From NCBI GenBank assembly GCA_020881915.1, contig JAJFPB010000011.1:248001-312000 (forward strand): DNA of 64,000 bases, written 5' to 3'. The DNA comes from Paramyrothecium sp. XJ0827. Lineage: Eukaryota > Ascomycota > Sordariomycetes > Hypocreales > Stachybotryaceae. The notes beneath the pieces were generated by a model. The model was not told the DNA's origin. It did not search any database and worked only from the letters and a program-made list of their open reading frames with translations. The position numbers and the translations under genes are program-made. This document shows, one piece after another, positions 22,192-31,850 of this stretch; position 1 is the stretch's first letter, and every line of letters starts with the position of its first letter.

Positions 22192-23526
22192 ATGGTGGCT
22201 TCTTCGCTTTCTCTCTTGTTTGGGCTGCTGCCCCTTGTTGCTGCCGACATCACCGTGTCGGTCAGCGACGTCAATGCACTGCCCTTTAACTTTTCGCCGC
22301 ACGCAACTTCGGCGCTGGACCTCCTCAACCGGAGCTGTCCGGAGGAACTGTCGAACAGGAACCCGTACAAGCCGACGGTGCTCATGTCGTCGTTCAGCGA
22401 CTTTGGGTCCTCTGATCAGGGCATCCTCGCCGAGGGCAACGTCTTCCCCTCGTCCGACGGCCTCGTGCGCGGGGCGCTCATGGCGTGGGCGCAGCACCAG
22501 CACCTTGTGCTGCGGCCCGACGAGATCTGGTTCGAGATCCTGGCGCAGCTCAACTTTTACATGACGGCGCACGCCGAGGACGTGCGGCACCTGTTTGTCG
22601 ACTTTGAGGGCAAGGAGGAGATTGAGGTGTGGGAGTTTACCTGGCGCGGCGTCATTGCCGCCTTTGCGCAGCAGATCCAGGACCACGTCAAGACGGACTG
22701 GCTGCAGGAGTGGATCATGCCCGGCTTCAGCACGTCGACGCAAAACGACGAGCTGACGGCGACGGTGCTGATGATGGGCCTGATGCAGCACTACTTTGAG
22801 TTTAGCGGTGGTATCATCTGCGGCATCCCGAAGGTGACGCTTCTGGGCGAGAAGGAGGACTGGGAGAGGCTCCTGGCCAAGCTGGACCGGCTCGATGAGT
22901 TTGGCGAGGAGCCGGCCGACTATGCACGCAGCCTGCGGCCTATCCTGGAGCGGTTCGTGGCCACGTGGGACGAGCCCGAGGCCGAGACTACGCGCTCCTT
23001 TTGGAACCAGATTGTGCGCGCGGACCGTCACTTTACCTGCGGCGCCGGGGCCATCGAGTACGACGTCTCGGGGTGGATCACGGGCTTCATGCACTGGACG
23101 CCGACGGGCGAGCTACGCATCAACCCGGAATGGTACCCAGCCGACGCTGCCCCCGACCCCGAGGCCGTGACACTTGACGACGTCGTGTACTACTCGCAGC
23201 CGCTGACCGACCTTCCCGTCGGCTACGCCAAGGCGCCGCTCAGGATGCTCGACTACCCGAGCCCGGGCGAGGAGACCATGTCGTTCCTACTGGCGGGCAA
23301 CGTGGCCGTGGTGAGAGAGGCGCCCATCACCGACAGCCTCGACAGCTACGTTAAGGCGCAGCCGCTGAGCGCGTGGCTCATGTACGCGCCTGTTGATGCG
23401 AACCACACGACGGGGCCGAGGTACGGCGCTTTCCGGGAGCTTGAGGCTATAGCGGCCAAGTTTAAGACGTGTCAGGGCACTTCGGGAGGTGGCCTTGGGA
23501 TTGGTGGTTTGATTCCTTTTCCGTAG
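22192..23526 (+). CDS. secreted DUF4419-type protein (444 aa)
   Basis: A single uninterrupted exon. The chosen ATG opens a classical signal peptide (MVASSLSLLFGLLPLVAA, likely cut after about residue 18), and TATAAAA sits 78 bases upstream. Residues 104-145 carry the pattern I associate with the fungal DUF4419 family: HLVLRPDEIWFEILAQLNFY, followed by the acidic FVDFEGKEEI segment; later blocks are WIMPGFSTST and GFMHWTPTGE. The function of the family is unknown. Several cysteines and an NHT glycosylation site fit an extracytoplasmic protein. The coding sequence is G/C-rich and unlike the surrounding elements, so this is probably a genuine host gene caught between transposons. The family name is from memory, not a search. 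Confidence 0.85.
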   Translation: MVASSLSLLFGLLPLVAADITVSVSDVNALPFNFSPHATSALDLLNRSCPEELSNRNPYKPTVLMSSFSDFGSSDQGILAEGNVFPSSDGLVRGALMAWAQHQHLVLRPDEIWFEILAQLNFYMTAHAEDVRHLFVDFEGKEEIEVWEFTWRGVIAAFAQQIQDHVKTDWLQEWIMPGFSTSTQNDELTATVLMMGLMQHYFEFSGGIICGIPKVTLLGEKEDWERLLAKLDRLDEFGEEPADYARSLRPILERFVATWDEPEAETTRSFWNQIVRADRHFTCGAGAIEYDVSGWITGFMHWTPTGELRINPEWYPADAAPDPEAVTLDDVVYYSQPLTDLPVGYAKAPLRMLDYPSPGEETMSFLLAGNVAVVREAPITDSLDSYVKAQPLSAWLMYAPVDANHTTGPRYGAFRELEAIAAKFKTCQGTSGGGLGIGGLIPFP

Positions 23527-23857
23527 ATGAGCGTTGACTTGTTATCACGGAAACATCTTGCAGTCACTGTTTAGAGCAACAGGCAAGGAAAGGAGAAACT
23601 GCTCTTCGGTGCGTCCTGAGACAGGGCAGAATCTGGTGTAGGTTAGGTAGATGAGTTTGCTAAGATCCCTTAGTAACCAACAGCCTCTGATTGGATCAAT
23701 CGCCTCATAGTGTGACCACCCACCAAACGACCCCTTGAGGGTACATAGGCAATTGCTGGCAGACCTTCCCGGAAGACAATCTTTACAATCTTTACAGTCT
23801 TTACAATCTTTAGGTGGGCGTAGAGGTTGGTGCGGCTGTGAGCCTTTGTGCTGTGAA
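23527..23857. other. 3' flank of DUF4419 gene and LINE leader
   Basis: Contains four copies of a (A/C)(A/T)(A/G)TCTTTAC-like 9-10-mer at 23777-23812 just before the LINE ORF1 start, typical of a repetitive element leader. The exact LINE 5' end is not resolved. Confidence 0.45.
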
Positions 23858-25402
23858 ATGGACGCGACCATCGAGGAGATCCTGGTCCAGGGTGGAGATT
23901 CCATCGGCGCGACGCGCCGGTCCTCGAGACCTGCGAAGCCGACGGCAAAACTGCAGGAAAAGCTGCAGGCGACCGCGAAGAGGACTAGAGCAGTGAATAG
24001 AAACAGCCTAGATCAGCCGGGAGAAGATAAGAATGAAGGTGGGAATGACTTTACCAGCACGGCCGTAGGGTCGCAGATGACGGAAGACGCGACGAGCAAC
24101 AGCGCGTCGCTGATGCAGATCATGCTCCGGGCGATGCTCCAGGAGACGTCGACTCACCTCATGAGCGAACAGAAGAAGATGCTGGAGCGGCTCTGGAACG
24201 CGTTGATGGAGAACCAACGAACGGCAACACAGATGATGAGCGACCAGCTGGAGATGATCCGACAACTTCAGCAGGAAATCCAAGCGATCAAGGCGCAGGC
24301 AGCCGAAGAGCTGAAGAAGGCAGATGAGCTTAGATACCTGCATGAACAGACCACCAGGCAGCTGAGGGTAATGCGAGAGCAAACGAGCGAACATATCAGA
24401 ACAATGCGAGAACAGACGGCGAGAGACCTCGAGCAGTTGCGAGAGGAGGTCATGAAGGAGTTAGGAAGGGTGCAAGTCCAGACAGCAGAAGAAATGAAAC
24501 AAGTGAAGGAACAGCTGCATGTGATGGCCGATAGCATCGCCAGCAGTGCTCAGACGAGCCCACAACCATCGTATGCAGATGTAGCCCGTACTCCACCTGC
24601 AAGCCAGCCGAGCAACGTCCGCACCCTCTCGTCCACGCACACGACACCATCTGCACTCACGGATACCCTGTTCTGCACCATTGACACGTCGCGAGTTGGC
24701 GAAGAGGAAAAGGGCAAGGCGCAAGTTGGAGAGATCCGTCTAGCGATCGAAGAGGAGGTGCGGGCAAGGGATGGCCGACAGAGCTGGAGGTGTGCAGCCG
24801 TGATGAAAGATGCGAGGAACGCAGACCGCATCAAGGTGGTGTGCCGAGACGAGGCGGAGATGCAACTTGTCAGAGAGGTGGCAGAGAAGACTGTTGTCAA
24901 GGGCGCGAGAGTCCTCCGAGACCAGCTGTACCCGGTCAAGGTCGATGGCGCAAACAGAACTGCGGTGCTGGATTCGTCCGGCGAGGTGCTGCCAGGTGCG
25001 GCGGAGGCACTGGGAAAGGAGAATGAGGTGACGATCGCCAAGATGCACTGGCTCAGTGACAAGGAGAACGGGAAGACGTATGGCTCGATGGTGGCCTATG
25101 TCACCAAGGCGAGCGATGCGCGACGGCTACTGGAGGAGAGGTATTTCCACCTGGCTGGAGAGTCGGCCAGCACCAACATCTTCGAGCGGCGCCAAGGTCC
25201 AGCTCAGTGCTACAACTGCTGGGAGACCGGTCACAAGGCTTTCGCGTGCAATAAGGCGCAACGGTGCGGCAGGTGCGCTGAGACGGGACATCGTCACGTA
25301 GACTGCCGTGGGGTCGAGCCAAAGTGCACTCTCTGCGGAGGACCGCACGAGTCATTCAGTCGAAACTGTCGGGTGCGGCAATTCCATGGCGATGTGCACT
25401 AA
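23858..25402 (+). CDS. LINE ORF1 protein (nucleic-acid-binding, 514 aa)
   Basis: The first ATG after the leader repeats gives MDATIEEILVQGGDS. The middle (about residues 95-225) is a long charged heptad-rich coiled coil (repeats such as MREQT and LREEV), expected to trimerise or oligomerise. A central domain follows, and from residue 451 come three cysteine knuckles: C-x2-C-x4-H-x4-C twice (CYNCWETGHKAFAC, CGRCAETGHRHVDC), then CTLCGGPHESFSRNC. By family knowledge this protein coats element RNA. The frame is intact. It ends in TAA, which overlaps the ORF2 start by 17 bases. Confidence 0.85.
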   Translation: MDATIEEILVQGGDSIGATRRSSRPAKPTAKLQEKLQATAKRTRAVNRNSLDQPGEDKNEGGNDFTSTAVGSQMTEDATSNSASLMQIMLRAMLQETSTHLMSEQKKMLERLWNALMENQRTATQMMSDQLEMIRQLQQEIQAIKAQAAEELKKADELRYLHEQTTRQLRVMREQTSEHIRTMREQTARDLEQLREEVMKELGRVQVQTAEEMKQVKEQLHVMADSIASSAQTSPQPSYADVARTPPASQPSNVRTLSSTHTTPSALTDTLFCTIDTSRVGEEEKGKAQVGEIRLAIEEEVRARDGRQSWRCAAVMKDARNADRIKVVCRDEAEMQLVREVAEKTVVKGARVLRDQLYPVKVDGANRTAVLDSSGEVLPGAAEALGKENEVTIAKMHWLSDKENGKTYGSMVAYVTKASDARRLLEERYFHLAGESASTNIFERRQGPAQCYNCWETGHKAFACNKAQRCGRCAETGHRHVDCRGVEPKCTLCGGPHESFSRNCRVRQFHGDVH

Positions 25403-25612
25403 TCTACGTATCTTCCAACTCAACGTGCGGAAGAGGGATGTGGTGCAGCTGAGCATGATGAACGACAGAGATTTGCAGGACTATGCGGTGCTAGCAGTTG
25501 CCGAACCGTACGCCTTGAACATTGACGGAGCGGTGGTGACGACACCGAACAGTCACAGAAATTGGATCAAGTTTTTCCCGACAAAGAGACATGCGAGGCA
25601 GTGGCCAGTCCG
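25386..25612 (+). pseudogene. LINE ORF2, N-terminal fragment (endonuclease start)
   Basis: The ATG at 25386 overlaps the end of ORF1 in another frame. The protein begins MAMCTNLRIFQLNVRK, the usual opening of an APE-type endonuclease domain, and includes the AEPY motif expected for its catalytic glutamate. It is cut after about 75 codons by the segment beginning at 25613. Confidence 0.75.
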
Positions 25613-25715
25613 CAGTATGCTTTGGATCCGCAGTGAATCACTGCGGATCCAACAACCAAGTTACTTGACTTGGTTGGTTGAGGTTGCTTGATTACGTAAC
25701 AAGCAACCACGAGTA
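25613..25715. mobile_element. left part of an unclassified hAT-like segment, split by MULE-1
   Basis: Starts CAGTATGC directly after the LINE break and contains a perfect palindrome with 13-base arms (GGATCCGCAGTGA, 25624-25636, and 25638-25650). TTGGTTGGTTG and TTGATTACG words resemble the subterminal and terminal words of hAT-C. It continues after MULE-1 at 28603. No partner terminus was found, so the class is a guess. Confidence 0.4.
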
Positions 25716-28602
25716 GGGGCCCCATAGGGACACGCCTAGGCGCCTCTCCACTTCTGCACGCGTAGGCGTGCGGATTATGTCAGCCCCCAATTTGGCACAA
25801 CTCCACAACTGCATTTCGAGTTTTGAGGCTGGCGGGTTTCAGAATCCCGAGATTCAGAACTGCAATGAATTCCTAATTATCAAGCTGAATACAATTCCTG
25901 CTGCTCTTTTCCATCATTCTCAGCCGCCTCCCAGATGTCGCGCATGCCTCTTCTGCTAGAAAATGGATTACTTTCCATCTCTGCCGCTACCTGAGCCTCC
26001 ACCCGATCATCTTCTGCTTTACTCCAATCCAGGTACGCCATCATCTCTTCCTTACTCCAATCTCTAGATCCGGTCGGTGTCGTACAGAGTTTGCCCATCT
26101 GCTTCCAGTCAAGACACCACTGGTAGCTTGCTTTGTCATACCGCAAAGGTAGACCTAATGCCCTCCGATACTGCTGGTTAGTTTTGACGCTACCACGAGG
26201 CTGCGCCTTATACCAAGCATCTCGAGCAGCAACATATCTCCGATAGATAGCTTGTGGGTCATCATATCTTAGTGTCGGCGCCACTGATGCTGTTGAAGAT
26301 GATGCTACTGGCGACGTCCCTCCCTGTGTCGATGGTTTTGCTGATGACACTGCCGATGATGCTGCTGTCTCTATACTAACGAAAATGCAGCTAGTATCAT
26401 CCCTGCCAGACCCAGCATGTCCGGATAATCCTGATGACGGGTCTTCCAGTGGTCCCCCTTCCTGCAAAGATGATACAGATGCAGATGCTGCTGCTGCTGG
26501 TCGTGCTTCCCCGGATAATGCTGGCGAGAGTGCCACTGGCATTGCTTCTACCTGTGCTGACGATGATGACAAATACAAAATCCCCTCGTACCGTTGAGGG
26601 CATGCCTTTGACGTCATCTTGTGTCCTAATTTGTGGCATCTACTGCATGTAGGTCGTGCTTTTGGCCGCGCTGCTGCCTGAACTGCCTCGAATGCACTTG
26701 GCTCTCTCTGAGTGCTCGATTGCGATTTACTTGTGGTAGAATTGGCAGCTATTCGATCAAATCGGTGTCGAGGCTCCAATAGCACCTGATGAACACCATG
26801 ACGACTCAAATGCCAATGCGGGTGAAAATGCTCCAAGCGAAGGGCCTGGCCCTGCCCCTGCAGAGCCCTGAGAATATGGGCGCAAGGGAGGCCGTGGGAT
26901 CGAGAGAATGTACCGGTACAACTAGGCAGGTCTTCTTTCATAAGACGCTTCCGCTGTTCTTCAACTTTGCGTAAAGCCTCGTGAGATATCCAGCCACGTA
27001 TGACACTATATAGTGATCCAGAGAGCTCAATTGGTATTCGCATTTGCTGCCTGACTTGGTTGGATCGCAGCTCAGATAATTGATTAAGAAGCGCATGTTT
27101 CATAGCTCTCCACGCCTCGAAGAGATCTAGCGTAGATTTCTTGAGGTGGCTCTTAAGGAGCCCATGGATACCCTCAACCCGTGAGGTGACCACATTACCA
27201 AAGTGAGGGTGCTGGTCGACCCAGGCCTTAACGAGCTTTTTCTTGTAAGGATCGAGCCAGTTGGACTTGATGTAGCCAACCTCTTCGAGATATTGAGGCA
27301 GATAGCGCTTTTCAAGCTCTTGTACGCGCTGGTCAAATGCCTGTTCATCTGACGACCTCATAATCGAATGCCAGTGGTTGAAAAAGTCATTCCAGTCGCT
27401 CAGACCTTGCTGATAGGCCTCAGACCCTTGCTTATGGTGTACGAATGTTGGCTGGCAATAGCGGAGGACAGCCTTATTCGCATGCCACAGGCATAGCAGA
27501 GAGATCGAAGACGGAAAGCAGCTCTCTACAGCGTTCATACAGGCCTTATCACGGTCAGTCAGAATAACAGATGGAAACCTTGTGTTGCAGAGTTCATACA
27601 GGGACCTGAGCCGGTCCAAGGCCCATATGAAGTCCTGCTCAGCCTCGCCATTAAGGAATGCGAAGGCGATACAGAAGGATCGCTGACAGGCATCAACACC
27701 AATCATATCAAGCAGCGGCATTCCGTATTTGTTCGTTTTGTATGTGCAGTCCAAGAAAAGTAGATCTGGGTAAGCCTTCAAGTATGCCAATGACTCCGGA
27801 TGGGCGAACAACACCGCCGTGATTCGCTTATCTGAGTCAAGCTGCATCCGGTTCCAGAACCCTTCCTTGTCTAGCTGGTTAGCAAAAGCATGTATAGTGC
27901 TCTGACCCTCACAGAGCTCTCGTTTGCTATCTGCGATACGGTTGTAGATATCTTGCTGGGTTGCAATGGTATTCGAGTTCTGGCGAATATAAGTCCTGAT
28001 ATCTTTTGGCGCTACACCAGCGTTCGTAAGGCGGCTGATTGTTGACCTGTCCACATTCGAGAGCTGCCGATGGACTGGATGTGCTGATTTGTGCCAGCTT
28101 GGTTCATGGTTGTGTGAAGAAAATTGTGGATCCGGACGATGCCTTAAAGACCAAGTCGTCTTATCTAGGGATTCCTTCGCGATGATAGAGAACCGGCAGT
28201 TGGTTCCTCGCGTAGTAGTCTTGCGCTGGCGGTCCCTTGAGGCGCTTGGTGGCCGACACCATCGATCACATGCGTATGTGATAATCTGCCTGCCGCTGGT
28301 TGATCGCGACGATCTCCCAGTTATGAACGCGTATCCTCTTGGTGCTGCCCATTCATTGATAGCTGTGAGTAGAGCCTCTCGCGAGTCGTACGTGCCCTCT
28401 GGCGGAAGCACATCATCAGGAAATGCCGTCTGCGCCATAACGGCAACCCCTGAAAACTACGGTTGTGGTTAGCAATGGCAGCAATAGCCGCAGCCCCTGA
28501 GAAATGCAGCTGTGGAGTTGTGCCAAATTGGGGGCTGACATAATCCGCACGCCTACGCGTGCAGTAGTGGAGAGGCGCCTAGGCGTGTCCCTATGGGGCC
28601 CC
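25716..28602 (-). mobile_element. MULE-1: complete Mutator-like element, 102-base TIRs, 9-base TSD
   Basis: The TIRs at 25716-25817 and 28501-28602 match at 100 of 102 positions and begin GGGGCCCCATAGGGACAC. The 9 bases CCACGAGTA flank both ends exactly (25707-25715 and 28603-28611), the target duplication size expected for MULEs. The single gene on the minus strand is intact. Everything visible is consistent with a recently transposed autonomous element. Confidence 0.96.
25880..28438 (-). CDS. MULE-1 transposase (852 aa, intact)
   Basis: No frame breaks or introns. Residues about 10-115 form a FAR1/WRKY-GCM1-like DNA-binding domain with Cys/His pattern. The MULE catalytic domain has D230 (FLDCTYKTNKYGMP), D295 (VILTDRDKACMNAV) and E422 (VTSRVEGIHGLL), with the conserved CLWHANK between. 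A SWIM-type zinc finger lies at about 507-521 (C507, C519, H521) and a CCHC-like knuckle at 598-613 (C-x2-C-x4-H-x6-C). A Ser/Ala/Thr-rich linker leads to a C-terminal module of about 130 residues (from LRYDDPQAIYRRYVAARD) that recurs in MULE-2, -3 and partly MULE-4 but that I cannot assign to a named domain. The start is the first ATG, 62 bases inside the right TIR. Confidence 0.93.
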   Translation of the reverse strand: MAQTAFPDDVLPPEGTYDSREALLTAINEWAAPRGYAFITGRSSRSTSGRQIITYACDRWCRPPSASRDRQRKTTTRGTNCRFSIIAKESLDKTTWSLRHRPDPQFSSHNHEPSWHKSAHPVHRQLSNVDRSTISRLTNAGVAPKDIRTYIRQNSNTIATQQDIYNRIADSKRELCEGQSTIHAFANQLDKEGFWNRMQLDSDKRITAVLFAHPESLAYLKAYPDLLFLDCTYKTNKYGMPLLDMIGVDACQRSFCIAFAFLNGEAEQDFIWALDRLRSLYELCNTRFPSVILTDRDKACMNAVESCFPSSISLLCLWHANKAVLRYCQPTFVHHKQGSEAYQQGLSDWNDFFNHWHSIMRSSDEQAFDQRVQELEKRYLPQYLEEVGYIKSNWLDPYKKKLVKAWVDQHPHFGNVVTSRVEGIHGLLKSHLKKSTLDLFEAWRAMKHALLNQLSELRSNQVRQQMRIPIELSGSLYSVIRGWISHEALRKVEEQRKRLMKEDLPSCTGTFSRSHGLPCAHILRALQGQGQALRLEHFHPHWHLSRHGVHQVLLEPRHRFDRIAANSTTSKSQSSTQREPSAFEAVQAAARPKARPTCSRCHKLGHKMTSKACPQRYEGILYLSSSSAQVEAMPVALSPALSGEARPAAAASASVSSLQEGGPLEDPSSGLSGHAGSGRDDTSCIFVSIETAASSAVSSAKPSTQGGTSPVASSSTASVAPTLRYDDPQAIYRRYVAARDAWYKAQPRGSVKTNQQYRRALGLPLRYDKASYQWCLDWKQMGKLCTTPTGSRDWSKEEMMAYLDWSKAEDDRVEAQVAAEMESNPFSSRRGMRDIWEAAENDGKEQQELYSA

Positions 28603-29051
28603 CCACGAGTAAGGACTCCTCCGACCAACCAAAAGCAAGCCTTTTTGGCGTACTCGAGTCAACTTCAAGTTACTCGACCAAATTACCGAATCGGGTAAGC
28701 TGCCAAGGGTGTCTAACCTTAAGAGGGCAAGCTATAAACAGCGGCGCACCCTGATTGGCCCATTCTTTGATTGACATGAGTGCACCCTGAAGGATCTCCT
28801 TTTCTTTCTCAAACTTTCCGCAAAGCCAAGGTTGTAGATTTGGCCTAGTGATGCTACCATCTTAAATATGTCTTCGCATCCAATCTTCAGGTCTCATGGA
28901 AGGCTCGAAGAAGCCACCCGTCCTAGGACTCCTTCATGAGTCGCTCGGTCCCTCCCGGCCGAGCACTCCTGTCTCCGCCTCAACTCGAACAAATGATGAG
29001 ACCACTCGTTCGACGCCTTCGGACGAAAGAGGGATGTCGGACGCCTCTGTA
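28603..29051 (+). pseudogene. right part of the hAT-like segment with a truncated hAT-type N-terminus
   Basis: Begins with the second copy of the MULE-1 target duplication. From about 28869 or 28896 a plus-strand frame gives a Ser/Thr/Pro-rich N-terminus (MEGSKKPPVLGLLHESLG and onward) in the style of the other hAT transposases here; TATAAAC near 28733 could be its promoter. The frame is cut at 29051 by hAT-B. The assignment rests only on style and context. Confidence 0.35.
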
Positions 29052-31850
29052 CAGGGTAGGGAATCAATCCATCCACGTCAATATCCGGCTTCGTGGATTG
29101 AATTGACGGCTTACTCAGCAGAGTGCTCATGGATTGATGTCCACGAGGCTATCTGTGGATTGATGTCCATAATATTGAACTCGTGGAACACCCTTGTCAC
29201 ATTCACTCGGATTTCCTAATCGGGTAATTCATGAACCAATCGCCGAAACTTCTATTGCCTTATTCCTGGTGCTTCTCCAAACAAGCCCGTCCAACAGCCT
29301 CCTCTAACGCTGTATCGTCAAGCAGTATGCTATCAGCATCTTCGATTATCCCTGCGCGTAACCAAGATCGCAGCGTTTGGATTAGTCCAATGGTCCCAGC
29401 GTCTAAGCGGTTTCGGAGGGGCGTGACCATCAACCCAGTCGCGGAGAACAGTCTCTCGCACTCTGAGCTCATCGCCGGCACTGTCATGACGTCGAGAGCC
29501 ATTCGAGATAGCCTCGGGTACTCAAACCTCTTGAGTATCCAATATTCAACAGGGTCGACGACGTCCCTGTCGCTTCCAGACACATTGGCTTGCCACCGGA
29601 CGTATTCATCCGCTTGACCAGCGAAGGGCTGACTTTGACGGTATCTGTTACGATACCGATCAAAGGATGACAACGTCGTCTTTCGCCTCTTTACAACCGG
29701 GCCTTCGGGAGACGTGACAGTGATTTGTAGGTCTCTGTATTCTGTCTCCCAAAGATGTTGCACGATATCCTTCGCTTCATCGATCCAGCCCGGGTGCTGT
29801 TGACCCCAAACCTCGTCGAAGTAGTCCCATCGTAGGCTAGGGTGTAAGGCAGCCGCGGCGTAGTATACTGGTGAATCCCTCAAAGTATTGTAGTATTTAT
29901 CGAGCTTCTTCCAGCCAAGGTTGATATTGAAAACAAATTGCTCCGGCTCGGGATGCCTCTCGACATGCGATTTTGCGTCCTCAAGCTTCCCAAGTAGGAA
30001 TTCGAAGGCCTCCAGGACATCGCTCATAGAGCCAAAGGTTTCCCTAACTCCAGACGATCGATATCGCGACTGTCCGTCTCCCTGAAGCACTTGTACAACC
30101 ACGTGAAAGTCGGAGAGGATCTCATCAAACGTCCTCAGCACCGCCCAATCGTTCTCGTTGAGGAAGCTGGACTCCTCGAGGCAGGGGAAACTTCCGTCCT
30201 GTCTCACCTTTTCGAGCATCTCGGAGTAGTCTCTTGGCTTTGGCGATGAATTCTTCGTAGAAGGGCTGCAGGCGAAGCATTCGTTTTATCATATAGTACT
30301 GGGATAACCATCTAGTATCGTTATCAAGGACAACGTCAACTGGCTGTTGCTTTCCAACTTGAGGATCATCAGACGCTGCAAATGAGTCTTGCTGCAGTTG
30401 ACGAAGTAACTGAGTCAGCAAATCGGAGCGATGGACCCAAACGACAAAGTTATGTGCTTTTCCGACAGGGCCTTTCCGCATCCACTCGTCATGGGTTGCT
30501 CTCGCCAAAGGCTCCCCCTTGACGAGAGATGTCTCAAACGCATCAACACATCCCTTTCCAAAGAGAAGGGATTTAACAACAAGATTAAGGATGTGTCCTA
30601 TGCATCGAACACGTCGTCGCACCGGATCGAATTTCAGCTCTTCTGCTATCTCTGCCATGGCAGTTTCATTGTTTGCTGCATTATCGAGAGTGAAGTAACC
30701 GACCTTGTCCTCGATGCCAAACGACCTGATGATCTCAAGGATCTCGGCCGCAATGTTCTCTCCGGTATGCCGTTCTACTAGCTCTGGAATACCGAGCACG
30801 ACTTTTGGAGCTGATTCTCGTTGTCTCTGAAGACGGCCGTCACGCCATATAGCGCGTGACGATTCCTGGTCCTTGCGCCGTCAAAGGCAATGTGGATCTG
30901 ACCCGGCGACCTGTTCAAGACCTCTTGCACCGTGCTATGATACCGGTCGAATTGTTGAACCGCCAGTCTGTGCACGGTCTTCGCCGTAATGTGCGCGCTC
31001 GTAACCTTGATCGCTGGATTGAGGTATTCGAAAATCTGTTGCAATCGAGGGTGTTCAGCCTGCTTAAACGATTGCTGGCTTTCGACTATCCAGTTGACAA
31101 TGAGCTTCTGAAACTCTCCTCGATCGAAGCGTTTGATCAAGCTATTGGCCAGTGCTTGATCCTTTGGATCGGAACGTTTGAGGCCCATGAAGTCCGAAAT
31201 AGAAGCAAGCACCCTCTTGCCTCCATTCTTCTGTGACGGTGTTGATCGTCGTCCTGATGGATCCCAGTAGCCGTGAGCTTTCCAGAGGTGGAGTTCAGCG
31301 TTTTGGGTACCTTTGGATTCGTATGACTGCGGTGTGGGGGTATTCTGGCGCACACATGGCATACAGATCCATCGTCGGGATGTTTTGGATTGAATCTCAA
31401 CCCCGTAATTCCATACCCATGACAGAGTATCTTTGTTGCGCTCGGCCAGCGTGAATTCCTTCCAGACGCGGAAGATCCTCCGCTCCTCATCACTTGTCGG
31501 TGCCCAAGTAGAAGGTTGGAGGACTTCGGGGTCCGGATCCAGAGCAGGCTGAGGGACCTCGGCATGCCGCTCGTTGTTGGTCGGTAGTTTAGGGTCAAGA
31601 GGTAAGTCCGCCATCTCGAAATTCAAGGTTCACCAACCGTACGAATCGAGTAAATGGAGGAACCTTCGCGTTCGGGCATTATAGCGCGTCACGACGTGTC
31701 GAAACGCGCCGGAGGTATTGCCTGATTAGATGTGTTAGTGTTTGGGTTGAAATACGTAGTAAATATTAACGAAATATATCAAGACATTCCACCCCTGACT
31801 AGCGTCCACCTCAATCCACATCTCAATCCACGAGCCCCCATCAGTGGATG
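29052..31850 (-). mobile_element. hAT-B DNA transposon, right end missing
   Basis: The left terminus CAGGGTAGGGAATCAATCCA (29052) is the same as that of the 997-base derivative at 62954. Homology with that derivative runs through the left 400 bases and then from the gene start region to about 31849. There the match stops and MULE-2 begins, so roughly the last 110 bases, including the right TIR, are lost. The expected octamer on the left is CCTCTGTA. Confidence 0.87.
29260..31614 (-). pseudogene. hAT-B transposase, two frameshifts
   Basis: Minus strand. The start MADLPLDPKL at 31614 is preferred because the same start is conserved in the derivative (63601). The N-terminal part carries a BED-like finger (WICMPCVRQNTPTP, with downstream His residues). 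The catalytic core reads FDGARTRN, where the other hAT families here have FDGW, and LDNAANNE. The frame breaks near 30812 (one A lost from an A run) and again near 30200; the third piece runs to the stop at 29260 with the dimerisation block SECERLFSATGLM. Confidence 0.87.

Larger units (their letters stand above)
23770..25612 (+). mobile_element. Tad-like LINE retrotransposon, 3' part lost
   Basis: ORF1 with a coiled coil and zinc knuckles, overlapped by the start of an ORF2 with an endonuclease N-terminus, is the organisation of fungal LINEs of the Tad type. The element stops inside ORF2 where another element starts (CAGTATGC at 25613), so it is truncated at its 3' side by insertion rather than 5'-truncated as usual. 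The reverse transcriptase is not in the window. Confidence 0.8.

Noticed and set aside
22177..23094. 305-codon minus-strand ORF opposite the DUF4419 gene
   Set aside because: Arg/His/Leu-rich product of the G/C-rich antisense frame; no domain, and the plus-strand gene explains the openness.
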